A stretch of DNA of 12,970 nucleotides from positions 1-12,970 of the forward strand of contig CAKRAT010000057.1 in the NCBI GenBank assembly GCA_934295165.1. Direction: 5' to 3'. The position numbers and the translations under genes were made by a program. The notes under the pieces were generated by a model, which was given only the letters and a program-made list of their open reading frames with translations, did no database searches and had not been told where the DNA came from. Source of the stretch: an uncultured Dorea sp. (GTDB lineage Bacteria > Bacillota > Clostridia > Lachnospirales > Lachnospiraceae). Below are positions 7,345 through 12,770 of the stretch, piece by piece (the first letter of the stretch is position 1; every line of letters begins with the position of its first letter).

Positions 7345-8346
7345 TTATTCATTTTCCTTAGAAATTCCCAGATGTGCATATGCCGCATCTGTCACAACTC
7401 TTCCTCTGGGGGTTCTCTGAATGAACCCGTTCTTTAATAAATATGGTTCGTATACATCTTCAATCGTACCCGAATCCTCTCCAATTGACGCCGCCAGGGT
7501 CTCTAACCCCACCGGTCCCCCGCCAAATTTCTCGATCATGGTCAGAAGAATACCCCTGTCCGTCTGATCCAGACCTTCCTTATCTACATCCAGAAGATCC
7601 AGTGCATAATTTGCCACTTCTTCTGTAATGTATCCGTCATATTTCACCTGTGCAAAATCTCTGACACGCTTTAACAATCGGTTGGCAAGTCTTGGTGTTC
7701 CTCTCGAACGCCTTGCCATCGCATACGCCCCGCTTTCGTCGATTCCCACTTCCAGAACTTTTGCCGAACGTAAAATGATCGTCTTTAATTCTTCGATCGT
7801 ATAATATTCCATCCTGGTCACAACCCCAAAGCGGTCTCTCAGTGGTGCTGTCAGCATCCCCGCTCTTGTTGTTGCCCCTACCAGCGTAAATTTCGGAAGA
7901 TCCAGACGAATGGATCTTGCAGATGCGCCCTTTCCGATCATAATGTCAATCGCATAATCTTCCATCGCCGGATACAATACTTCTTCCACCTGCCGGTTCA
8001 GGCGGTGGATCTCATCTACAAAAAGGACATCCCCTTCCTGTAAGTTATTCAGGATTGCGGCCATCTCTCCCGGCTTTTCAATCGCCGGTCCGGATGTGAT
8101 CTTCATATTTACATTCATCTCATTGGCGATAATCCCGGCAAGCGTCGTCTTTCCAAGCCCCGGAGGGCCGTAAAACAGCACATGATCCAGTGCCTCCCCA
8201 CGCGCCTTGGCTGCTTCAATATAAATCTTCAGCGTCTTCTTGGCTTTCGCCTGGCCAATATAATCTTCCAGAAGCTGAGGTCTTAAATGATTCTCGATCT
8301 TAACATCTTCTTCCAGATTCTCAGCCGTCATAATTCTTCTGCTCAT
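7345..8346 (-). CDS. ruvB: Holliday junction branch migration helicase RuvB
   Basis: AAA+ ATPase motor that, as a hexamer on each side of a RuvA-bound Holliday junction, pumps DNA during recombinational repair. The 333 residues show Walker A GPPGLGKT (60-67), Walker B with Asp111-Glu112 in LFVDEIHR (108-115), sensor motif GATTRAG (157-163) and arginine finger PLRDRFG (168-174). A C-terminal winged helix starts near [17 protein letters not shown] and ends in the typical [11 protein letters not shown] segment. The length is normal and all catalytic residues are present. The ATG follows GAGGT at 6-nt spacing, 16 bp behind the ruvA stop, so ruvAB is a conventional operon pair. Confidence 0.98.
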   Translation of the reverse strand: MSRRIMTAENLEEDVKIENHLRPQLLEDYIGQAKAKKTLKIYIEAAKARGEALDHVLFYGPPGLGKTTLAGIIANEMNVNMKITSGPAIEKPGEMAAILNNLQEGDVLFVDEIHRLNRQVEEVLYPAMEDYAIDIMIGKGASARSIRLDLPKFTLVGATTRAGMLTAPLRDRFGVVTRMEYYTIEELKTIILRSAKVLEVGIDESGAYAMARRSRGTPRLANRLLKRVRDFAQVKYDGYITEEVANYALDLLDVDKEGLDQTDRGILLTMIEKFGGGPVGLETLAASIGEDSGTIEDVYEPYLLKNGFIQRTPRGRVVTDAAYAHLGISKENE

Positions 8347-8362
8347 CTGTCTACCTCATCCT

Positions 8363-8977
8363 CTACAACATATATTTCAGAGACTGACGGAGAACATCTT
8401 CTACATCCATGTCATCCGCAATCTCCACCTGTCTGACTGCTTTCAATGCCTCTGTATTGCCATAGCCAAGCGCAACCAGTGCCTGCACAGCTTCACTTAC
8501 CATCTCATTTGCCATATCGGTGGATGCATTCGTTGTATTTGTTGCTGCATTTACCGTATTCTCCAGCGCATCCTCAAGCTTCAGCTTATCCTTTAATTCC
8601 AGAATCAGTTTTTCTGCCGTCTTCTTTCCGATTCCGGGAGCTGCCTGTATGGCTTTTACATCATTGGATGCCACGGCAAATCGCAGATCATCCGGTCCAA
8701 GTGCAGAAAGAATTCCAAGACCGCCTTTCGGTCCGATCCCGCTCACACCGATCAGAAGCTTGAAGACTCTCAGTTCGTCTCTTGTAAGGAATCCATACAG
8801 CTGCATCAGGTCTTCCTTCACATGCAGATAAGTGTGAATCTTCACTTCTTTTCCAAGAGCCGGAAGTCTCCCCATTGCCGTTCCCGCCATATAGATGCCA
8901 TATCCGACACCGCCCACATCTACAATGACCTTATCTTCTTCCATCCCTTCCAGAATTCCACGTATATATGTAATCAT
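8363..8977 (-). CDS. ruvA: Holliday junction DNA-binding protein RuvA
   Basis: Tetrameric protein that binds four-way junctions and loads RuvB. The 204 residues divide as usual: an N-terminal OB-fold (MITYIRGILEG... to ~63), two helix-hairpin-helix motifs (GVSGIGPK at 77-84 and AAPGIGKK at 112-119), a Thr/Asn/Ala-rich flexible linker (~140-157) and a C-terminal RuvB-contacting three-helix domain (AVQALVALGYGNTEALKAV onward). The ATG has GGAGG at 4-nt spacing. The gap to the Gx gene upstream is only 10 bp, so ruvAB appears to be transcribed from the NusG-II/Gx promoter at 9885-9913, an unrelated upstream function. No promoter is evident closer to ruvA. Confidence 0.97.
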   Translation of the reverse strand: MITYIRGILEGMEEDKVIVDVGGVGYGIYMAGTAMGRLPALGKEVKIHTYLHVKEDLMQLYGFLTRDELRVFKLLIGVSGIGPKGGLGILSALGPDDLRFAVASNDVKAIQAAPGIGKKTAEKLILELKDKLKLEDALENTVNAATNTTNASTDMANEMVSEAVQALVALGYGNTEALKAVRQVEIADDMDVEDVLRQSLKYML

Positions 8978-8987
8978 AGTTCCTCCA

Positions 8988-9479
8988 TCAAAACTGTATA
9001 TTTTTAATCCGCTTCAACATTTCCGCTGATACAATTCCAATCACCAGTCCCGTGATCAGTCCTGCAATCAGAAGCACCGGGAAATAATATCCCACACTGA
9101 ACGTCTCCACCACCAGCATCGCAACAATCAGCTGTCCTATATTATGGAATACACCACCGGCCACACTGATCCCCATTACGCTGAAACCCTTGCTCTTCTT
9201 CAAAAGTGCCATTACTGTCAGACTCAAAAGACCGCCTGCCAGACTGTAAATGATACTGAAATAATTTCCGAATATGAATCCTGACAATAATACCCTGACT
9301 ACAGACAACAGGTATACCTCCGGCAGTTTCATCTTATACAATGCGATCACGATCACCAGATTCGCAAGTCCGAGCTTTACTCCCGGAATTCCGAAATTAA
9401 CCGGAATCAGCGTCTCTACATAACTGAATATCAGTGCCAGTGCCGTAAACACTCCAAAATATGCCACTCTGTTCTTCAC
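8988..9479 (-). CDS. Gx transporter family membrane protein (COG4769 type, formerly 'heptaprenyl diphosphate synthase component I')
   Basis: A 163-residue integral membrane protein with about five to six helices. The first starts MKNRVAYFGVFTALALIF and leads into a conserved VNFGIPGVKLGLANLVIV segment around 27-44. The Gly-rich helices and small size resemble substrate-binding (S) subunits of ECF transporters. The old name as a prenyl synthase component rests on weak evidence. In clostridia this family commonly sits beside a NusG-domain-II protein and ApbE, as here, so a role in supplying a flavin or quinone-related compound to the extracytoplasmic redox system is a reasonable inference. Translation starts at GTG 9477-9479 behind a perfect AGGAGG (6-nt spacing), whose first bases overlap the stop codon of the NusG-II gene. 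This implies translational coupling. Confidence 0.88.
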   Translation of the reverse strand: MKNRVAYFGVFTALALIFSYVETLIPVNFGIPGVKLGLANLVIVIALYKMKLPEVYLLSVVRVLLSGFIFGNYFSIIYSLAGGLLSLTVMALLKKSKGFSVMGISVAGGVFHNIGQLIVAMLVVETFSVGYYFPVLLIAGLITGLVIGIVSAEMLKRIKNIQF

Positions 9480-9489
9480 GATGTTCCTC

Positions 9490-9855
9490 CTAATTCGCTA
9501 CTGCATCAAATTCACTTTCTTCACTTCCATCCACCTCAACGACTACTTTATTCGGCAGGCAGATAATGCTCTCATGATTCTTTGATGCCGCTTTCTGATG
9601 TACGCACAACTGATCCGGACAATCCGCATCTGTCATCTTCGCTTCTCCATTTTTTATCGTAAGTATATTCGTACCACCATTAATCTTAATTTTCTGGTCT
9701 TTATTGAGCGGATAGGTTCCCTCCTCTTTTCCATCCACTTTCACAGTTACGGTATCTGCCCCATTGCTGCCAGAAAACTCATGCACACCATAAGCCGCTC
9801 CGGCAACCAGAAGAACTACTACTATAAGAATCCAGTCTTTTTTCTTCCAACTCAT
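9490..9855 (-). CDS. NusG domain II-containing membrane-anchored protein
   Basis: A 121-residue protein with a short basic N-terminus, one membrane anchor (~8-24) and an extracytoplasmic beta-rich domain. The hallmark is DCPDQLCVHQ (Cys79, Cys84) with a later ICLPNKVVVEV (Cys99), the conserved core of the small 'NusG domain II' family. Despite the name it has no transcription role; only the fold resembles the second domain of some NusG proteins. It is widespread next to Gx transporter and apbE genes in Firmicutes and is associated with flavinylated extracytoplasmic electron transfer, with no proven activity. The ATG has AAGGAG at 7-nt spacing, and a promoter lies 30-58 bp upstream (9885-9913). 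It is the first gene of the Gx-ruvAB run. Confidence 0.9.
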   Translation of the reverse strand: MSWKKKDWILIVVVLLVAGAAYGVHEFSGSNGADTVTVKVDGKEEGTYPLNKDQKIKINGGTNILTIKNGEAKMTDADCPDQLCVHQKAASKNHESIICLPNKVVVEVDGSEESEFDAVAN

Positions 9856-9884
9856 GCTTAATCTCCTTATCCACTAACGGTATT

Positions 9885-9913
9885 ATTCTATCACAACCAA
9901 TTGTCCCATTCAA
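9885..9913 (-). promoter_or_regulatory. promoter of the NusG-II / Gx / ruvAB run
   Basis: On the minus strand TTGAAT (9908-9913) and TAGAAT (9885-9890) are 17 bp apart. They lie at a suitable distance before the AAGGAG site and ATG of the NusG-II gene. It is back-to-back with the apbE promoter, with 21 bp between the two -35 boxes. Confidence 0.65.
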
Positions 9914-9934
9914 CAAAAAAGAAAATATGTTTGG

Positions 9935-9963
9935 TTTGCATCCACTCTTTTTCATGTTATACT
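9935..9963 (+). promoter_or_regulatory. promoter of apbE
   Basis: TTTGCA (9935-9940) and TATACT (9958-9963) are separated by 17 bp, about 55 bp before the apbE ATG. A GAGG ribosome site precedes the start at 11-nt spacing, which is rather long. With the minus-strand promoter next to it this forms a compact divergent control region. Confidence 0.65.
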
Positions 9964-10017
9964 ACAAGTTGTGTAAATAAATGATAGAAATTCATCAATA
10001 CGAGGTTATTTAGTTTT

Positions 10018-11016
10018 ATGAAACTTACAAAATATCATATAATAACAAAACTTACAGTCTTTCTTATGTCTGCTGTCCTTCTGCTGGCCGGATGCTCCAG
10101 CCTAAAAAGCACCACACAGACAAGCCAGAGCCAATCCTACACCGATATGCTTTTTGATACTATCATTAAGATCCAGATTCTTGATCCGGCAGATGAAAGC
10201 GTTCTGGACGGTCTGAAAACGCTCTGCAAAAAATATGACACCATGTTCTCTACTACTAATGAGAACAGCGAACTTTACAAATTAAACCACGCCGGCGGAC
10301 AACCTGTCACCGTCTCTGATGAAACTGCGAACCTGATTCAGAAAGGTCTTCATTACAGCAAATTGTCTGACGGTGCATTCGACATCACCATCGAACCGGT
10401 ATCTGCCCTCTGGGACTTTAAGACTGACAAGCCAACTGTTCCAGCTTCTGATGCCATTACCGAAGCCGTAAGTCATGTAGATTACACAAAAGTTAAGCTA
10501 AACGGCAATACTGTCGCCCTGGAAGATCCAAAAGCTGGTATCGATCTCGGCGCCATTGCAAAAGGTTATATTGCCGATCAGGTGAAAAAATATCTCAAAA
10601 ATCAGGGAATAAAGCATGCGATCATCAATCTCGGCGGGAATGTAGACGTCATCGGCTCCAAACCTGACGGAAGCAAGTACAATATCGGAATCCAGAAACC
10701 ATTTGATGAATCCGGCGAGGCTATTACCTCTGTACAGTTAAAAGACCAGACGGTCGTAACTTCCGGAATCTATGAACGGTATTTTAAGAAAAATGGAAAA
10801 CTCTACCATCACATTCTTGATCCACGCACCGGGTATCCGTGCGAAAATAACCTTTACAGCGTATCGGTCATTACGAATTCTTCTACAAAAGCAGATGCAC
10901 TCAGTACGACTTGCTTTTTGCTGGGGTATGAGAAAGGGATGAAATTGATTGAGAAAATGGATGGGGTGGAGGCGATATTTATTACGAATGATGAGAAAAT
11001 TCATAAATCCTACTAA
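10018..11016 (+). CDS. apbE: FAD:protein FMN transferase ApbE (lipoprotein)
   Basis: Enzyme that transfers FMN from FAD to a Thr/Ser of extracytoplasmic proteins such as RnfG, RnfD and FMN-binding domain proteins. The 332 residues begin with a lipoprotein signal peptide ending in LLLAGC (lipidated Cys26), so it acts outside the membrane. Family motifs follow: YTDMLFDTII (41-50), DGAFDITIEPVSALWDF (118-134), GIDLGAIAKGYIAD (174-187), INLGGNVDV (203-211), HHILDPRTGYP (264-274) and KADALSTTCFLLG (291-303). The protein stops at ...IFITNDEKIHKSY, somewhat earlier than I would expect for the family, where ten or more residues usually follow this strand. The last ~33 codons also use GGG and GAG almost exclusively, unlike the rest. 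It is convergent with the genes downstream of rnfB; RnfG/RnfD are its likely substrates. Confidence 0.95.
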   Translation: MKLTKYHIITKLTVFLMSAVLLLAGCSSLKSTTQTSQSQSYTDMLFDTIIKIQILDPADESVLDGLKTLCKKYDTMFSTTNENSELYKLNHAGGQPVTVSDETANLIQKGLHYSKLSDGAFDITIEPVSALWDFKTDKPTVPASDAITEAVSHVDYTKVKLNGNTVALEDPKAGIDLGAIAKGYIADQVKKYLKNQGIKHAIINLGGNVDVIGSKPDGSKYNIGIQKPFDESGEAITSVQLKDQTVVTSGIYERYFKKNGKLYHHILDPRTGYPCENNLYSVSVITNSSTKADALSTTCFLLGYEKGMKLIEKMDGVEAIFITNDEKIHKSY

Positions 11017-11059
11017 ATTTTAATTGCTGTTTAATGCATGAAGCGGCTAATACCCGGCC

Positions 11060-11267
11060 GGAAGAAAAGTAAGATAGCCTGGTTGCGTGCTGATTCGATC
11101 ATGGAGTATTTCTAAAGCATAAAAATTGGCCTAAAAGCAGCAGTCAAAAAAACAAAACTCGCAAGCTCAAACAATGATTTTTTGACTGCTAACGGCCAAT
11201 TTTGATACTTAAGAAATACTAACCATGATCTCATATGCACGCAACCAGGCTATCTTACTTTTCTTCC
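11060..11267. repeat. long hairpin 1 inside the element, 31-bp perfect arms
   Basis: The outer arms 11060-11090 and 11237-11267 are perfectly complementary over 31 bp. Further paired blocks follow inward: GATCATGG (11097-11104 with 11223-11230), AGTATTTCT (11105-11113 with 11212-11220), AAAATTGGCC (11122-11131 with 11194-11203) and AGCAGTCAAAAAA (11139-11151 with 11178-11190). The terminal loop is 26 nt (11152-11177). Blocks are separated by small internal loops, as in a structured RNA or a decaying DNA palindrome. Confidence 0.92.
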
Positions 11268-11270
11268 TCA

Positions 11271-11312
11271 CGTTATCGCATGCTGTAATGATTCAGCAGC
11301 AGAGCCGTAACC
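11271..11312. repeat. small hairpin between hairpins 1 and 2
   Basis: GTTA (11272-11275) faces TAAC (11308-11311), and TGCTG (11281-11285) faces CAGCA (11294-11298), with an 8-nt loop. The stem is short and irregular, so its support is much weaker than for the other three hairpins. Confidence 0.4.
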
Positions 11313-11313
11313 G

Positions 11314-11392
11314 TTGTGATACCGAAAGTGTACAAAAAACCGGAAAGTCAAGGCTTCCACCACAACTTTCCGGCTACACACAAAGGTCACAA
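11314..11392. repeat. hairpin 2 inside the element
   Basis: TTGTGA (11314-11319) pairs with TCACAA (11387-11392), GTGTA (11328-11332) with TACAC (11375-11379) and CCGGAAAGT (11340-11348) with ACTTTCCGG (11365-11373). The loop is 16 nt. Three co-linear paired blocks in 79 bp make chance unlikely. Confidence 0.75.
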
Positions 11393-11429
11393 TTTCGCTG
11401 TTGAATTCATTATCATTGGCCAATCACGA

Positions 11430-11645
11430 CATAAGAAAGACTTGATGTTCTGGTTCAGGCGTATATGGAGCGATGTTAGAAGTTGTTAGGACGTCAGAAT
11501 TTTCGTTACCCGGCCTAGGAGTCACTGTTTGAGCCGTATGGCGAGTTTGACTCCTAGGCCGGGTGCTTTTAGAAAATTCTGACGCCCTTATAACTTCTTC
11601 ATCGTGGAATCCTAGCCAGAACCAGAACACCAAGTCTTTCTTATG
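11430..11645. repeat. long hairpin 3 inside the element
   Basis: Co-linear complementary blocks from outside inward: CATAAGAAAGACTTG (11430-11444 with 11631-11645), TGTTCTGGTTC (11446-11456 with 11619-11629), CGTCAGAATTTTC (11492-11504 with 11572-11584) and ACCCGGCCTAGGAGTCA (11508-11524 with 11548-11564, 17 bp perfect). The loop is 23 nt. A weaker middle section retains GCGATG-type and GAAGTT pairing. An antisense reading frame of 69 codons across it is a by-product of the repeat and is not a gene. Confidence 0.92.
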
Positions 11646-11684
11646 GACTGAGAGGCCACGATGATGAACTAAACAGCAAAAAAT

Positions 11685-12161
11685 TTAATAAAGTGCTGTC
11701 CCTGTAAATGCGACTGCTCCAAATAATACAACCAGCACCAGATATATTCCCAGCAAAGCTGCAAATATAATCAGCTGTGCTCTGCAGAAGTTTCTTCGAT
11801 TGATATTACCTTCTTTACTGAATGCCCATACAAAATACATCACAATTCCAACACATGGGATGATCAATACAATCAGCGTCAGTATCCAGTCTTTTAAATC
11901 CATCGGAGCATTATCCATATGTTCCGCCCGATCACTGTTCTGGTTATATTGCTGGCTGTAGTCATAATGATTATCCTGATATGCAAATTTATTTTCCTGT
12001 GAATCTGTCGATTCTGTCTGTGACTGACCCGAATGTTCCGGTCCATTTTCCGGTTCTTCTGGTTTTACCTCTATATTTTCAGCCTTTTCTTCCGGCTCTC
12101 CCGCCGGCTCACCGTAATTGTAGACACCGTTGCCGGTTATCTGCTTGTTCTCTTCATCCAT
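11685..12161 (-). CDS. acidic membrane protein of unknown function with two C-terminal helices
   Basis: A 158-residue protein from the chosen start. Residues ~1-85 are Glu/Gln/Asn/Ser-rich and probably disordered in the cytoplasm. After a PMDLKDW turn come two membrane helices (about ILTLIVLIIPCVGIVMYFVW and AQLIIFAALLGIYLVLVVLF), separated by a basic loop, SKEGNINRRNFCR. This arrangement is common in small Firmicute membrane proteins, and I cannot name a function. The frame is open to an ATG at 12191, but the ATG at 12159-12161 is preferred because AAAGGAGG (12170-12177) stands 8 nt before it and the candidate promoter leaves the upstream ATG at about the transcript start. It lies 67 bp after the DUF2752 gene. 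Its stop codon sits inside the outer arm of the inverted-repeat element. Confidence 0.75.
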   Translation of the reverse strand: MDEENKQITGNGVYNYGEPAGEPEEKAENIEVKPEEPENGPEHSGQSQTESTDSQENKFAYQDNHYDYSQQYNQNSDRAEHMDNAPMDLKDWILTLIVLIIPCVGIVMYFVWAFSKEGNINRRNFCRAQLIIFAALLGIYLVLVVLFGAVAFTGTALY

Positions 12162-12169
12162 CTGTCGTT

Positions 12170-12177
12170 CCTCCTTT
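12170..12177 (-). promoter_or_regulatory. ribosome binding site deciding the start of the acidic membrane protein
   Basis: AAAGGAGG on the minus strand, 8 nt before the ATG at 12159-12161. It is within the coding part of the longer alternative reading, and no comparable site serves the ATG at 12191. Confidence 0.75.
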
Positions 12178-12193
12178 GTCATATTCTGCATCT

Positions 12194-12222
12194 ATCTTAT
12201 CATTTCAAAGCTCCAAATGCAA
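12194..12222 (-). promoter_or_regulatory. possible promoter of the acidic membrane protein gene
   Basis: On the minus strand TTGCAT (12217-12222) and TAAGAT (12194-12199) are 17 bp apart in the gap after the DUF2752 gene. Each box matches the consensus only in part, so this is a candidate; read-through from the rnf side is equally possible. Confidence 0.35.
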
Positions 12223-12228
12223 CGCCCA

Positions 12229-12699
12229 TCACCTTCTGAACCCGCCAAAGACAACTTTCTTCCAATGTATCATGCTCTGAAACAGATTATAGGGGTAATA
12301 ACTCATCGGCGGCTGGTTCGGGAAATAACGATACATACGCCACACATAATAAATGACCATCAGAACAATACACGCAATACATGCTATTTTAAACCATTTT
12401 CCAATCTGTTTCTCGCAGATATACCGCTCCCATGCGAGTACTCCCACGCCTGCCGCAAATACGTAGATAAATGGATGCATCTGCCAGGCTCCCCGAAAAT
12501 CGAGATGCAGTAATCTGATTCCGGCTCTTGTTAGTCCGCATGCCGGACAGGGAAATCCCGTGATCCAGACCATCGGACAGATACTGTGCAGGAATTTACT
12601 TCCAAATACAAAACAGGCGATTATAAATATAACCGCCCATTTTGCCCTCTTTATATCATTTTTAAATAATACAAATCCGTCTTTTAATGTTTTTTTCAT
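12229..12699 (-). CDS. DUF2752 domain-containing membrane protein
   Basis: A 156-residue protein with three to four membrane helices (about 21-35, 76-91 and 104-120). The family signature is unmistakable: CPMVWITGFPCPACGLTRA (41-59), with the CPxCGxTR core, followed by a short amphipathic stretch and HPF at 75-77, in the place of the usual NP/HP motif. The cysteines suggest metal or disulfide chemistry, but no activity is established for the family. The ATG at 12697-12699 has only a weak, distant AAGGA about 14 nt upstream, contained in the 15-bp tandem repeat that fills the gap to rnfB (49 bp). It is probably transcribed with the rnf genes. The C-terminus is basic (KKVVFGGFRR). Confidence 0.88.
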   Translation of the reverse strand: MKKTLKDGFVLFKNDIKRAKWAVIFIIACFVFGSKFLHSICPMVWITGFPCPACGLTRAGIRLLHLDFRGAWQMHPFIYVFAAGVGVLAWERYICEKQIGKWFKIACIACIVLMVIYYVWRMYRYFPNQPPMSYYPYNLFQSMIHWKKVVFGGFRR

Positions 12700-12708
12700 C
12701 TTGTTATA

Positions 12709-12770
12709 AAATATCCTTCTTCAAGATATCCTTTTATGAAATATCTTTCTATGAGATAACCTTCTTCGGA
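12709..12770. repeat. 15-bp degenerate tandem repeat, four copies, at the rnfB 3' end
   Basis: On the plus strand the cores ATATCC, ATATCC, ATATCT and ATAACC recur at 12711, 12726, 12741 and 12756, exactly 15 bp apart. On the minus strand, in the rnfB frame, the repeat reads KKVIS-stop, KDIS-stop, KDILK, KDIL-stop. The units therefore look like duplicated copies of the last codons of rnfB including its stop. A partial fifth unit reaches the DUF2752 start codon. Each unit holds an AAGGA- or AAAGA-like run. Confidence 0.75.

Larger units (their letters stand above)
11014..11690. repeat. 670-bp gene-free element built of nested long inverted repeats (unknown type)
   Basis: No protein-coding gene is supported between the convergent stops at 11016 and 11685. 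Almost all of the space is inverted repeat. Outer arms at 11014-11041 and 11662-11689 share TAAATTTT and TTGCTGTTTA. Inside are a ~208-bp hairpin (11060-11267), a small hairpin (11271-11312), a ~79-bp hairpin (11314-11392) and a ~216-bp hairpin (11430-11645), giving a closed multi-branch layout. Both flanking stop codons lie in the outer arms. No transposase, integrase or reverse transcriptase is in the window. It could be a non-autonomous mobile element (MITE-like), a large structured RNA, or an elaborate bidirectional terminator. The sequence alone does not choose between these. I know no named family with this layout. Confidence 0.8.

Noticed and set aside
11152..11190. U-run at the apex of hairpin 1 as an intrinsic terminator
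   Set aside because: The T-run is part of the stem and pairs with the A-run; it does not follow a GC-rich stem, so the usual terminator geometry is missing.
11525..11547. GAGCCGTATGG in the loop of hairpin 3, resembling the start of group II intron domain V
   Set aside because: The required complementary half of domain V is absent from the loop, and no intron-encoded protein is present.
11424..11633. 69-codon minus-strand reading frame over hairpin 3
   Set aside because: It lies entirely in the inverted repeat, has no family-like sequence or convincing RBS, and repeats cause open frames in both directions.
12162..12191. longer N-terminus of the acidic membrane protein (ATG at 12191)
   Set aside because: The strong AAAGGAGG site lies inside this stretch and serves the downstream ATG; the upstream ATG has no RBS.
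12709..12770. CRISPR-like array
   Set aside because: The units are 15 bp, contiguous and without spacers, so this is a simple tandem repeat.
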